A DNA stretch of 64,000 bases, taken from assembly GCF_041435015.1 (NCBI RefSeq), contig NZ_CP107989.1, positions 6,882,001-6,946,000 of the forward strand, given 5' to 3'. The position numbers and the translations under genes were made by a program. This document shows, piece by piece, positions 43,610 to 52,427 of the stretch. The stretch is from Streptomyces canus. Lineage in GTDB: Bacteria > Actinomycetota > Actinomycetes > Streptomycetales > Streptomycetaceae. Every line of letters starts with the position of its first letter. Position 1 is the stretch's first letter. A model generated the notes under the pieces. It ran no database searches. It worked only from the letters and a program-made list of their open reading frames with translations, and had not been told where the DNA came from.

Positions 43610-43930
43610 CTACGATGGTTTGCCGCTCCGGGCGAGCAACAACCTGTAGACGCCAGTGAGGGCGGCGAGAAAGGTGGCCGCGACGCCTGCGAGAGATACA
43701 ACGGCAAGTCCGATCGCGCAGATGGTCTGGAGCATCATGTGTCTACGCAGATTGCGGACCCAGGCTTTTTCGTCGACCGGACGTCCCAGGTTTCCGGCCA
43801 CCCCCTTGATACGTTCGGGCTGTCGTTTCATATGGCTCCAGTTGTTTCGGAACGTAAAGACGAACAACAGTGCGAAGGGGCCAAGGAAGATCGCGACCTG
43901 TGTGAATGAGCTAACCTCGATCTTTCTTGA
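43610..43930 (-). pseudogene. Membrane-protein fragment, probably the tail of the gene split by IS1380
   Basis: The frame contains two membrane segments, TQVAIFLGPFALLFVFTF and TICAIGLAVVSLAGVAATFL, separated by a charged loop (RNNWSHMKRQPERIKGVAGN). The reading extends upstream of the first ATG to near the IS1380 end without a start codon. It has the same strand and lower GC as the large membrane protein on the other side of the element. It is best explained as that gene's C-terminal part, cut off by IS1380. Confidence 0.5.
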
Positions 43931-43956
43931 CGGTCCGCGAGGGAGTCGGTGGACCG

Positions 43957-45575
43957 TTTCGCTTTCGGTGGCTGATTGCGGGCAGGCCGTGGGCCCGAGT
44001 GTCGCGTCGGGTGGGCGCCGGGTTCCACTGCTCCGGGTGGGGTGGTGCTACTCGCAGGGGTAGGGAAGCTGCTGGTCAGCCGGGGTTCGGCAGGAGTGTG
44101 AGCCGTGCGAGGGCGTCTGTGATCTCGTTGGTCCAGGGCCAGTGGGCCGCGAGGCGGAGGATGCGGCGCCGGCCGGTGGTGACGAGCTGGGCGGCTGCGG
44201 AGAACAGGCGGAAGCGGAGGCGGCGGGGTTCCCAGAGACGGGTCTGGCCGGTCAGGGCGAGCATGGGCATCCAGGCCAGCAGGTCGAGTGCGATCTGGAC
44301 GATCTCCAGCCACACCTTGTTCTGCGCGGTGTCGTGCAGGGGCAGATTGCGCAGGCCCGTCGCGCGGGCAGCTCGGATACGGTCCTCGGCCCGGGCCCGC
44401 AGCCGGTGACGGAGCTCGAGTTCGGCGATGGGACGGCCGGCGGTGTTGGTAGCAAAGCAGGTGATCCGCATGCCGTCCGCATCGGTGATCCTCAACTGGG
44501 CCCCGGGATGCGGCCGTTCCTTGCGGACGATCAGCCGCATGCCCTTCGGCCAGCCCTCAAGCAGGTCGCCGGTGAGCTCGGCGACCCAGGCCCCGTCGCG
44601 GACCTCGCCGCCGGTCTCGACGGCCGGCGTCCATGCCGATGCCGGGATCTTCAGGACGTGCTGGTGAATGGCTTCGGTGATCACCATGCCGACCGAGTAG
44701 GACAGCCAGCGCCCGCGCTGGGCGATCCAGGCGACGAACTCGTGGGTGCCGCCCGCGGAATCGCAGCGGATCAAGGTCTGTCGCCCCCGCCGGTACTTCG
44801 TGGGCAGCTGAGCGAGGGCGAGGCGGGCGGCCTCGATGTGGTCGGCGGCCGTGTTCGAGCCCGCGTTGCCCGCCCTGAGAAGGGACGCGACAGGTTCACC
44901 GGTGCCACCGGAGCCGTGATCGACGAAACCCATCAGCGGGTGGTGACCGTAGGTCTTCTTCCAGGTCGGGGCGGCGTCCTGCTTGTCCGAGTGGGCGATG
45001 ACCAGCACTCCGTCCAGATCCACGGTCACCTGCCCACCAGCGTCCGGAGCCCCGTCGCGGGCCAACTTCCAGACCCGGCAACGGACTTCGGACCGGGCTG
45101 TGCGGATTGCGGTCAGTGCCTTCTCGCCCGAGGCGGCAAGGGTGTCGATCAGGCGGGAGACTGTCGGGTCGGAGGCGACCGGCCCGAACACGGCTGGCTC
45201 GGCCCGAAGCATGCCCACATCTGCCAGGCAGTCCCCGCCCAGCGCGACCGCCAGCGCCACATCCAGCAGGACCTTGCCCGGATCATGCACCGCCCGCGAC
45301 TTGCGCCACGGCGCCAACGCCGCCGATATCGCCCTGTCCAGGCCAGTCTTGCGGATCGTCTCCACCAGCAGCACACCGCCGGCCTGGGAGACCACCCCGC
45401 GACCACCACCTTCGGTACGGACACACGGGTAGGACCCGATACGCTTCTTCACCTGGAGAGTGCTTCTTTCACGCGACGACCTGGACCCTAGACAAGTCCC
45501 ATCGTTGCAGGTCAGGAGCACTCTCCGCGTTTCTGATCACCTACCGGACGCCCTGCCACGTGAAAGCGCGAGGCT
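43957..45575. mobile_element. IS1380-family element (ends approximate)
   Basis: The element holds one transposase on the minus strand. Imperfect terminal inverted repeats are visible: CCGTTTCGCTTTCGGTGGC at the left (about 43956-43974) and the complement of CCTCGCGCTTTCACGTGGC at the right (about 45554-45572), sharing the CGCTTTC and GTGGC blocks. A target duplication could not be assigned with confidence. Confidence 0.7.
44076..45452 (-). CDS. IS1380-family transposase
   Basis: A DDE transposase of about 458 residues. The catalytic blocks are VTVDLDGVLVIAHSDKQ (first Asp), LIRCDSAGGTHEFVAWI (second Asp), and a late Glu region around NKVWLEIVQIALDLLAWMPM. The C-terminus (RLRFRLFSAAAQLVTTGRRR) is typical of IS1380. 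The GTG at 45452 begins with the family N-terminus KKRIGSYP; a longer frame reaches 45521 and cannot be excluded. The frame is intact. Confidence 0.85.
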   Translation of the reverse strand: MKKRIGSYPCVRTEGGGRGVVSQAGGVLLVETIRKTGLDRAISAALAPWRKSRAVHDPGKVLLDVALAVALGGDCLADVGMLRAEPAVFGPVASDPTVSRLIDTLAASGEKALTAIRTARSEVRCRVWKLARDGAPDAGGQVTVDLDGVLVIAHSDKQDAAPTWKKTYGHHPLMGFVDHGSGGTGEPVASLLRAGNAGSNTAADHIEAARLALAQLPTKYRRGRQTLIRCDSAGGTHEFVAWIAQRGRWLSYSVGMVITEAIHQHVLKIPASAWTPAVETGGEVRDGAWVAELTGDLLEGWPKGMRLIVRKERPHPGAQLRITDADGMRITCFATNTAGRPIAELELRHRLRARAEDRIRAARATGLRNLPLHDTAQNKVWLEIVQIALDLLAWMPMLALTGQTRLWEPRRLRFRLFSAAAQLVTTGRRRILRLAAHWPWTNEITDALARLTLLPNPG

Positions 45576-47573
45576 AAGCAGGTGCGGGCTGTCCTGTAGC
45601 GGAGCGCGAGCATAGGCAACTGCAGCGGACCAGATGGCGAACGATCCCAAGGCGCAGTAGAGCAGTTGGTCCTGAAGGACGTTGAACAGGGGCGGATCCT
45701 CGGTGGCGGGCGGTACGCGGCACCCAACCGCCACTGTGAGGCCGCACAGCACTGCCACGCCGTAGCCGCCTCCGTAAGCGATTGCCATCGATGTCAGCGA
45801 GGCTGGCAGAGTCGCCGCCACCCGCCCGGACCAGATGCCGCTCAACGTCAGCCAGAGCACACTGCAGAAGACCGCTGCTCCGGCGACAGCCGCCAACGAG
45901 AGCGCACTCCGCGTCGTCTTGATCGCCTGCAGGACGGCCGTGCTCACGATGATCGACTCCGTCGTGAGCAGCCCGAGAAGGGTAGCCGCCACCACAGCAG
46001 CGCCGACATACCAGGACGTGAGTCCCTGGGCGGGGCGGAACGTCAATGCCAGTGCGGCGATCCAACTGATCGACCCCAGCAGGGCTAATGCGCTCGCCGA
46101 CCGCGCGAGTCGGATTTTGTCATCCGATCCGGAGAATCGGGCGCGGGTATTGATGAGGAGTGCCGCGCTACAGGCACCCAATGCGACAATAACCATCACC
46201 CATGGGTGCCTGGCCCAGGGGAGTACCGACGTCGCGGCTTCGAAGCCGGCCGCCTTCGCCCCGGAGATAATGAAGGAGAAATAGGCGACCATCGCGCCGC
46301 AACCGAGTGCGAGTAGGGAGACTGCGCTTTGCGGTACATGAGGCTTCTTGTCCTTGGTTTCCGGCGTGAACGATGCCGCTCGCAAGTAGTAGGTCTCGAT
46401 GGCAATGTACGGGTACTGGAGCAGGAGCGCGGCCAGCCCGAGCACGTACTTGGTGGCGGTGTTACTGAGAGTGCCGCTTCCAATCCACGGGGCCAGCACA
46501 GCCATCACGATGACGACGACGACCGGGATCCAGAGCTCGAGACCGGGCGGGCCCTTGGCGTGGCCCCACATAAGGATCAGACAGAGCAGGCTGATAGCAG
46601 CCGTTGCCAACAGCACCGTCAACTTCACGTGCGACGGGCCTTCGTCGAGAGTCAACGCTCCCATGAGCATCGCTGAACCGCAGACCGTAAATGCTTGCCA
46701 TCGCCCCTCGCCAGAAAGCCGCATCGGCGAGAAGACGCCGAATATGAGCGTGGTAGCACAGAAGACCACGATGGCCGTGTGAGCCAGCACGCCTTTGTGG
46801 ACTGAGAGGACGAATACGGAGAATCCTGCGGACCCGACCGTGGCCAGAAGGACGTCAGCGATGGGCATGCGTGCTCGGATGACTGTGCGGACCAGGACGG
46901 CTAGGGCAATCAATGCCAGAACCGTGCCCGCCAGGGACGCCAACGCTGCCTCCGTAATCCCATGCCCGACGCTGTCGTGGAACAGAAGCCAGACGTACGA
47001 GAAACCGACGGTCAAAAACAGGATCGGCGCTGATGTCCCGAACACCTCCACGGAGAACCGCGCATCCATCCGCTGCCGCTCGCGCCACCTGACCAAGACC
47101 GCGACGAGCGAGCCCGCCAGTGCGGCACATGCCAGGACAAGAAAGGCCGCGTGATACAGCCCGGCCCAGTTGAACACACCTGGCCTCGGGAGGGTCCAGT
47201 TGAGGCGAGGATGAGGATCCGCCAGCCATGCAAACTGGGTCGCGACACCAGCCGCCGCGGCACCGACGGCGGCACCGACGACCCATCGCCACTGCTTGAC
47301 ACCCGCGCCTCCAAGACGGGCCGCGGCCCACGCCAGTTCGCCGAGCAGAAGGGGCAGAAGTAGCCCGTCCCCCACGGTGGCGCTTCGGAAGTCCCATAGT
47401 CCAGGGAGGTGCGGCTTGTGGGAGGCGGCCAGCCAGAACATCAGCAAACCACCGAAACCAAGAATGAAGGTGGCCGTACCTACGCACAGCCCCAGGAGAA
47501 ACGCACGTCCTGGCGGCACGGAATGAACGGGCCAACCTGGAGGCTGCGACAGCGATGCGGAAGGGGGCATCAA
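45537..47573 (-). pseudogene. Large multi-pass membrane protein truncated at its C-terminus by IS1380
   Basis: The frame gives 678 residues with roughly sixteen hydrophobic segments, for example FLLGLCVGTATFILGFGGLL at the N-terminus and LTVLLATAAISLLCLILMW in the middle. Its last ten codons (LALSRGRASGR) lie within the terminal repeat of the IS1380 element, so the natural end is lost. A membrane-protein fragment on the same strand appears on the far side at 43610-43930. No family is recognised; composition suggests an integral membrane enzyme or transporter-like protein. It may still be expressed in shortened form. Confidence 0.6.
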
Positions 47574-47785
47574 TGGGTCCTCTCGAAATGGCTGACCGCG
47601 GCTCGGACGGAGATCTCGCTAGCCCGAGATTCCTAGATAAGTTGATCTCTGATGGCTCGTTGCAGGTCGCCGGGGCTCTTTGGGGTATGGCCTTAGTGCG
47701 CGATACGGAGAGGTCCAGTTCGAAGATATCCGACGGGGCGCGCAGTGGTCAGCGCTTCGGCGAAGTGCTGATGCCCGTTTCGTGA

Positions 47786-48578
47786 TCATGTGAGTCCGAG
47801 GAGCTGGAGGGGTCGGCTCGGGTTTCGGGCGTTGTGGCGGAGCCCGGCGGCGATGTTGGTGATTCCTGCCAGCTTCAGGGCTCCGATGGCGAGGTTGCGC
47901 CAGGTGGCCATGGTGCGGGGTGCGTTGCCGGTCCGGAGCTGGGAGGCGTCCTCGGCGAAAGGTGGTGTCTCTCACGTGGTGCAGGGCCTCGATCTTCCAG
48001 TGGTCTCGGACCAGGGTGGCGAGCTGGGCAGGGATGGCCTGCTCTGCGGTGAGGCTGGTGACGGCGTAGACCGTCTTGATGGTGGTCTTGCCGGTCTTGC
48101 GGTCGGTGCGGCGGCGCTTGATTTGGATGGCCTGGCGGGCACCCGGGAAGAGCAGGTTGTTCACGGTGGCGACCTTGATGCGCCGGATCTCATCGCGGCC
48201 GTGGCCGGCGTTGCGGGTCCGTCCCTGGAGCGGGATCTCCCTCCAGGGAAGGGATTTGAGCTGGTTCCGCAGGTGCTTCTGGTTGCCCTTGACGATGACG
48301 ATGTAGTGGGCGCCGCGCGTCAGGAGGTAGGTGGCGTGTTCGCGCTGGGGGTGCAGGGCGTCGGTGGTGACGACCGTCCCGGCGAGGTCGGCGACGGTGT
48401 ACGACCAGGGCGTGTCGCACTCCGCGTGGATCGCGCGGGTCGGGGACCTGAGCGAGCTGTTCCAGCAGCGCCGGGCACCTCCTCAGGTGCCACGGCGTGA
48501 TGCTCGCGTACACGCGGTCAGCGCGAGGACGAGCTGGTCAAGGGCATGCGGGATCAGCGATGATGCGTCGGCAGGCAC
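47786..48578 (-). pseudogene. ISAs1-family transposase with frameshifts and an internal deletion
   Basis: The GTG at 48578 opens PADASSLIPHALDQLVLALT, then the frame shifts to [20 protein letters not shown], the ISAs1 N-terminal domain. A large segment is then missing, and the reading resumes as [40 protein letters not shown] and [10 protein letters not shown], the DDE core with its DALH motif. The C-terminal [17 protein letters not shown] and [16 protein letters not shown] follow in changing frames. At least two frameshifts and the deletion show it is inactive. Confidence 0.75.
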
Positions 48579-48650
48579 GGTCTTCCAGGTAGATCACGGG
48601 GCGTCGAGAACTCCATGATCTTGGACGGCCGTGCCTGTCCTGCTACGGGG
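48571..48650. repeat. Imperfect inverted repeat at the outer end of the ISAs1 remnant
   Basis: The sequence GCAGGCACGGTCTTCCAGGT near 48571 and the complement of GACGGCCGTGCCTGTCC near 48635 match at most positions and enclose about 45 bases. It may be the transposon end abutting its start region, or a small hairpin element. The remaining stretch to 48980 shows no supported gene. Confidence 0.35.
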
Positions 48651-48980
48651 TAACCATCAGCTGGGAGACCGTCACGAACCGGACGCCTACCGACTACGCC
48701 GAAGCCCTGGGTCTCAGCCCGGGCAGACCAGCTGCCCGACAGGGGACCTCAAGCCGACGTCGGAAAGTCCGCGGGACGACAGCGGCGACGGCGCTGCCAC
48801 TACAAAGGCCCTAGACCCGTGACGGGGCGCGGAGCCGAGCGGCTCGACCTCGACCCGTGGCGCGGGCCCGGCCATAGGGGCGGACCGCGTGACACCCAAG
48901 GCTGGACGTTCCTTCAGCTAACATGCCTGGCAGTCGCTGGTTTAGGGCCGGACTCCTGCGAAGCACCAGGAGTCCCGTTC

Positions 48981-49991
48981 ATGCCCGAGCCGTTCGAGCT
49001 CCCAGACGACGTCAGCGCCCTGGACGACGAGCAGCTTGCCGACGCCCTTGCGGGCGCCGTCCAGGCCTTCGACGCCAAGGCCAAGTCCAGTCTCGTCACC
49101 CCTACCGACATCGAGGACCTGCGCGCCCTGGCCACCGCCGTGGAGGACATGCGCAAGGAGCAGCAGGAGCGCATCGATGCAGCCAAGCAAGCCGCAGCGG
49201 AGATCGAGCAGCTCGCCGCGCAGGTCCGGGGCGACGACCCAACCGCCACGGACCCCGAGGTGGAGGAGCCCCCGGCGCGGGAGACTGCGGCAGCCGAGCC
49301 GGAGACCGCCCCGGCGCCGCAGCAGGTCTCCGCGTCCTCCAGCCTCGTCAAGCGGATCAACCTGGCCTCGGTGCGCGCTTCGCAGCCGCGCGTGCTGCCC
49401 GAGCCGCCAGCCCCGGGCACGCAACTCACCGCCGCCGTGGACGTCCCCAGCTACACCCCGGGCGCTCCGCTGGACTTCGGGCAGGTTGTCACCGGCATCA
49501 TCAGCCGCGCCAACGCGCTGAAGACCGCGGGCGGCGGCACCGGGCAGGTCATCTCCTACCGGCACCCGTTCCAGCAGGAGTTGATCGTCACCGACTCCAG
49601 CAGTGCGCCGGAGGGCACAACGGTGGCGATCGCCGCGCAGAATCAGGGGCGGCTTCCGTAGGGTGACCTCGTAGCTTCTGGCGGCTGGTGTGCGCCGTCG
49701 GAGACGCTGTATGACATCACCGGTGTGGCCTGCCCGGACATGCTGTGGGATGCCCCGGAGATCCAGCTTGCGCGCGGCGGCCTGCGCTACTACAAGCCGC
49801 TGTCCCTGGACGTCGGGTCCCTCACGTGGGTGCACACCGAAGTTGACGACATCTCCGGTGCCACGAAACCCTGTTTCAAGATCCCCTGCCCCGACCCGGT
49901 GGAGGTGCGCTGTGACGCCGTCGGTGTGTGCCTCGAAGCGGGCATTTTGACTCAGCGGCACTTCCCGGAGCTACTGAATTTGAATGCGTGA
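48981..49991 (+). pseudogene. Phage major-capsid-like gene interrupted by TAG and shortened
   Basis: The frame begins MPEPFELPDDVSALDDEQLA with CAGGAG upstream. It has a long helical, charged scaffold-like N-terminus (DLRALATAVEDMRKEQQERI) and then ISYRHPFQQELIVTDSSS. A TAG stands at 49659-49661, but the same frame resumes as GDLVASGGWCAPSETLYDI, LSLDVGSLTWVHTEVDDISG and VRCDAVGVCLEAGILTQRHF to TGA at 49991. These segments belong to an actinophage capsid family. The order and the shortened C-terminus indicate a nonsense mutation and deletions in a prophage remnant. Programmed readthrough is a less likely alternative. Confidence 0.7.
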
Positions 49992-50180
49992 TGTCGGGAA
50001 GCTTGCGGCTCGGCGATGAAGGGCCACTGCCCTTATAGATCGGCCCACGTGCGGGTTTCGGGTCCCTCCATCTGCCCGGCCATGGACACCGACATCCAGA
50101 TCGGGCTGACGGGTCAGAAGCTGCTGCCGTTGTCGGTCGTTTAGGCTTTTACCCGGCGGGCGTGCGGTAGTTTGCCCGCC

Positions 50181-50520
50181 GTGATTGAACTTGGACCGGT
50201 CGCCTGGCTACCTGCCCCGATCAGGACCGAGCGGCTCGTGCTCCGCGAGTCCGAGGCTCGGGACCGTGCGGCGCTAATCGAGCTGTTCGCCTCGCCAGAG
50301 GTGGGCACCTACCTCGGAGGCCCTCGACCGCGTGATGAGCTGGAGGGCGCGGTGCCTGAGGTGCCCGGGCAACGCCCTGGCTTTTTTGTGGTCGAGCTCG
50401 ACGGAGCGATGATCGGCATCGTCACGCTCGATCGGCGCGGCGCAGAGCGTCCGGGTCACGTCCGCCCGGAAGGCGGGGAGGCAGAGCTCGGCTACATGTT
50501 CCTGCTTCTTGCCTGCACGG
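50181..50520 (+). pseudogene. Truncated GNAT-family acetyltransferase
   Basis: The frame from GTG 50181 reads PIRTERLVLRESEARDRAAL and PGFFVVELDGAMIGIVTLDR, then GGEAELGYMFLL, which are the opening strands of a RimJ/RimL-type GNAT domain. Directly after this point, where the acetyl-CoA-binding loop should follow, the sequence changes to unrelated DNA and the terminator of the GH43 gene. The catalytic half is missing, so it is non-functional. Confidence 0.7.
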
Positions 50521-50540
50521 GCATCGGGAGGCAGAGGAAG

Positions 50541-50578
50541 GGGATGCCGGCGCTCTCCCATGGAGGCGCCGGCATCCC
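50541..50578 (-). terminator. Terminator of the GH43 gene
   Basis: GGGATGCCGGCGC at 50541-50553 and GCGCCGGCATCCC at 50566-50578 form a perfect 13-bp stem with a 12-base loop. It lies ten bases beyond the stop codon of the minus-strand GH43 gene. Confidence 0.75.
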
Positions 50579-50587
50579 GGTTTCAGG

Positions 50588-52021
50588 TCAGTTCGTCACG
50601 CGGAAGGTGGCGTCGCTGCGTGCTGTCGCGGTGGTGATCGGGTCGAGCCGGAGTTCGTAGGCGTAGTGGCGGATGTACCGGTCGGGGTGGTTGTACGACT
50701 GGAACGACGACCAGGTGGAGTCGGCGAGTCCGGCGCCTTGGCGGAAGGTGGCGTCGGCGGCGAACTGGCTGGTGCCGTCGTTGTAGGCGAGCTGGAAGTC
50801 GTAGTTGGAGTGCCGCAGGAAGTAGCCGGGGAAGTTCACCGACTCGAAGGAGACGGTGCCGGTGCCCGCGAGGCCGGTCCTGATCCGGAACTCGGAGTCC
50901 GGGCTGGTGCTGACGTTCTGGTCGATGCGCACGTCGAAGTTGGTGTGGCGCACGTACCGGTCCTGGTAGTTGTACGACTGGAGCCGGTTGATCGCGGTGT
51001 TGGGCCAGCGCGCGAGGACGCGGGCCTCCTCGGCGGCGGTCAGGTTCAGGATCCAGCCGTGGCGCTTCTTGGTGCCGCCCATGTTGTAGCTGCCCGACGC
51101 CTGCTTCTGGTAGGCGGCGGGGTTCGACGGGTCGGTCGTCAGGACCGGCATGTAGCCGCCGCCCGAGGCGTACTGGTCGAGGTAGAGCGCCCACTTGTTG
51201 GTGCCGTTGAACTTCATCCACATCGGGCCCTCGACCATGGACCCGGGCAGGCCGATGCCGGAGAGGTCGCCGAGCCTGGTCCAGGTCCCCAGGATCGAGT
51301 TGCTGCCTTCGATCGTGATCTGGCCGTCGCCGGAGGCCCGCACGTAGCGGTAGTTGCCGACGCCGGCCGGCATCTCGATGATCTGGGTGTCGATGATTTC
51401 CTGGGTGCCGGGGCGCTCGATGTAGCTCTGCGGCGTGGTGATGGTGCGGAAGTCGCTGGTGCGGGCGTAGAAGATGCGGTGCTTCGTCGCGCCGTTGAGG
51501 GGCACGTTCGTCGCCCAGTACAGCACGTAGTCGTTGCTGGCCGGGTCCCAGATCGCCTCCGGCGCCCACGCGTTGCGCCCGTCGGGGATGGCGCCGGCGA
51601 CGTTCAGCAGCCATGGCTGTGACCAGGTGACCAGGTCCGTCGACTCCCACACCACAAGACTGCGGCTGCCGTCGTTGATGGACTGACTCCACGTCTGCCC
51701 GCAGCCGATGCACAGGTCGGTCGCGATGATCCAGTATTTGCTGCCATCAGGGGATCTCACGAATGCGGGGTCGCGCACACCCTTCGTGCCGACCGGGGAG
51801 CGCAGGACCATGCCTCCGCCGTTGAGGTCGTTCCAGTGCAGGCCGTCCGTGCTGTGCGAGAGGTACATCTGCTGATTGGTCGACCCATCCCCGGTGAAGT
51901 GCACCATCAGGTAGCCCGGGTCGGCGGCGGCGGCTCGCTGAGGGGTTGTCAGGGTTTGTGCTGTGAAGAGCAGGGCGACAGCGACGAATATCGCCGCCAG
52001 CCGGTTGAGAAGCACGGACAT
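50588..52021 (-). CDS. Secreted GH43 glycosidase with an AbfB (CBM42) arabinose-binding domain
   Basis: A 477-residue exported enzyme. A Sec signal peptide is present (LAAIFVAVALLFTAQTLTTP, cleavage after RAAA). The five-bladed GH43 domain covers about 35-340 with the expected acidic triad: VRDPAFVRSPDG (Asp), AWAPEAIWDP (a Glu-bearing strand) and MVEGPMWMKFNG (Glu). The last 135 residues are an AbfB beta-trefoil (LQSYNYQDRYVRHTNFDVRI, then FESVNFPGYFLRHSNYDFQL, then YNHPDRYIRHYAYELRLDP), which binds arabinofuranosyl side chains. It probably releases arabinose from arabinan or arabinoxylan. AGGAA upstream fits the ATG at 52021 better than the one two codons earlier. It is divergent from an ECF sigma factor that carries the same type of domain. 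Confidence 0.88.
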   Translation of the reverse strand: MSVLLNRLAAIFVAVALLFTAQTLTTPQRAAAADPGYLMVHFTGDGSTNQQMYLSHSTDGLHWNDLNGGGMVLRSPVGTKGVRDPAFVRSPDGSKYWIIATDLCIGCGQTWSQSINDGSRSLVVWESTDLVTWSQPWLLNVAGAIPDGRNAWAPEAIWDPASNDYVLYWATNVPLNGATKHRIFYARTSDFRTITTPQSYIERPGTQEIIDTQIIEMPAGVGNYRYVRASGDGQITIEGSNSILGTWTRLGDLSGIGLPGSMVEGPMWMKFNGTNKWALYLDQYASGGGYMPVLTTDPSNPAAYQKQASGSYNMGGTKKRHGWILNLTAAEEARVLARWPNTAINRLQSYNYQDRYVRHTNFDVRIDQNVSTSPDSEFRIRTGLAGTGTVSFESVNFPGYFLRHSNYDFQLAYNDGTSQFAADATFRQGAGLADSTWSSFQSYNHPDRYIRHYAYELRLDPITTATARSDATFRVTN

Positions 52022-52131
52022 GTGCATTCCTGTCTTTCTGCGGGTGCCGTGGCGAGGTGAAAGACATCCTTGTTTCGCGCCGGGAGCGGGAGCGGAGGCG
52101 AGCCAAAAGGTTCCGCCGAGTACATGCCTGG

Positions 52132-52159
52132 TTCGAAATACCGGACATTGTTCGTGAAA
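52132..52159 (+). promoter_or_regulatory. Candidate operator shared with the glycosidase remnant downstream
   Basis: The 28 bases from 52132 (starting TTCGAAATACCGG and containing CATTGTTCGT) match 54129-54156 at 22 positions. Both lie upstream of secreted-glycosidase-like sequences and nowhere else in the window was a copy noticed. It is probably a binding site of a sugar-responsive regulator in the 400-bp divergent promoter region (52028-52427). Confidence 0.45.
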
Positions 52160-52427
52160 ATCAGCGAAAAGTTAGAGCTGAGCAAGAGTGGGTGTCAAGA
52201 GGGAGAAGCCAAGAGAAGCGGCATTGCCTCCGTCTGTCCTCACCGATGGGGTCGTCCGCAGGAGTCCTCCGCTCAGGAGACGCACCGGCGCGTCGCGTAT
52301 AACGGAAAACACGGAACGGATGTGGGCGGGCGGCACCTGCGAAGCGACCCACGCAAATCCTCCGGATTCGCTCTGACACACTGTCGCCCTCGATACATCG
52401 GCAAGGCGACGGGACAGGTGGGGCGGG

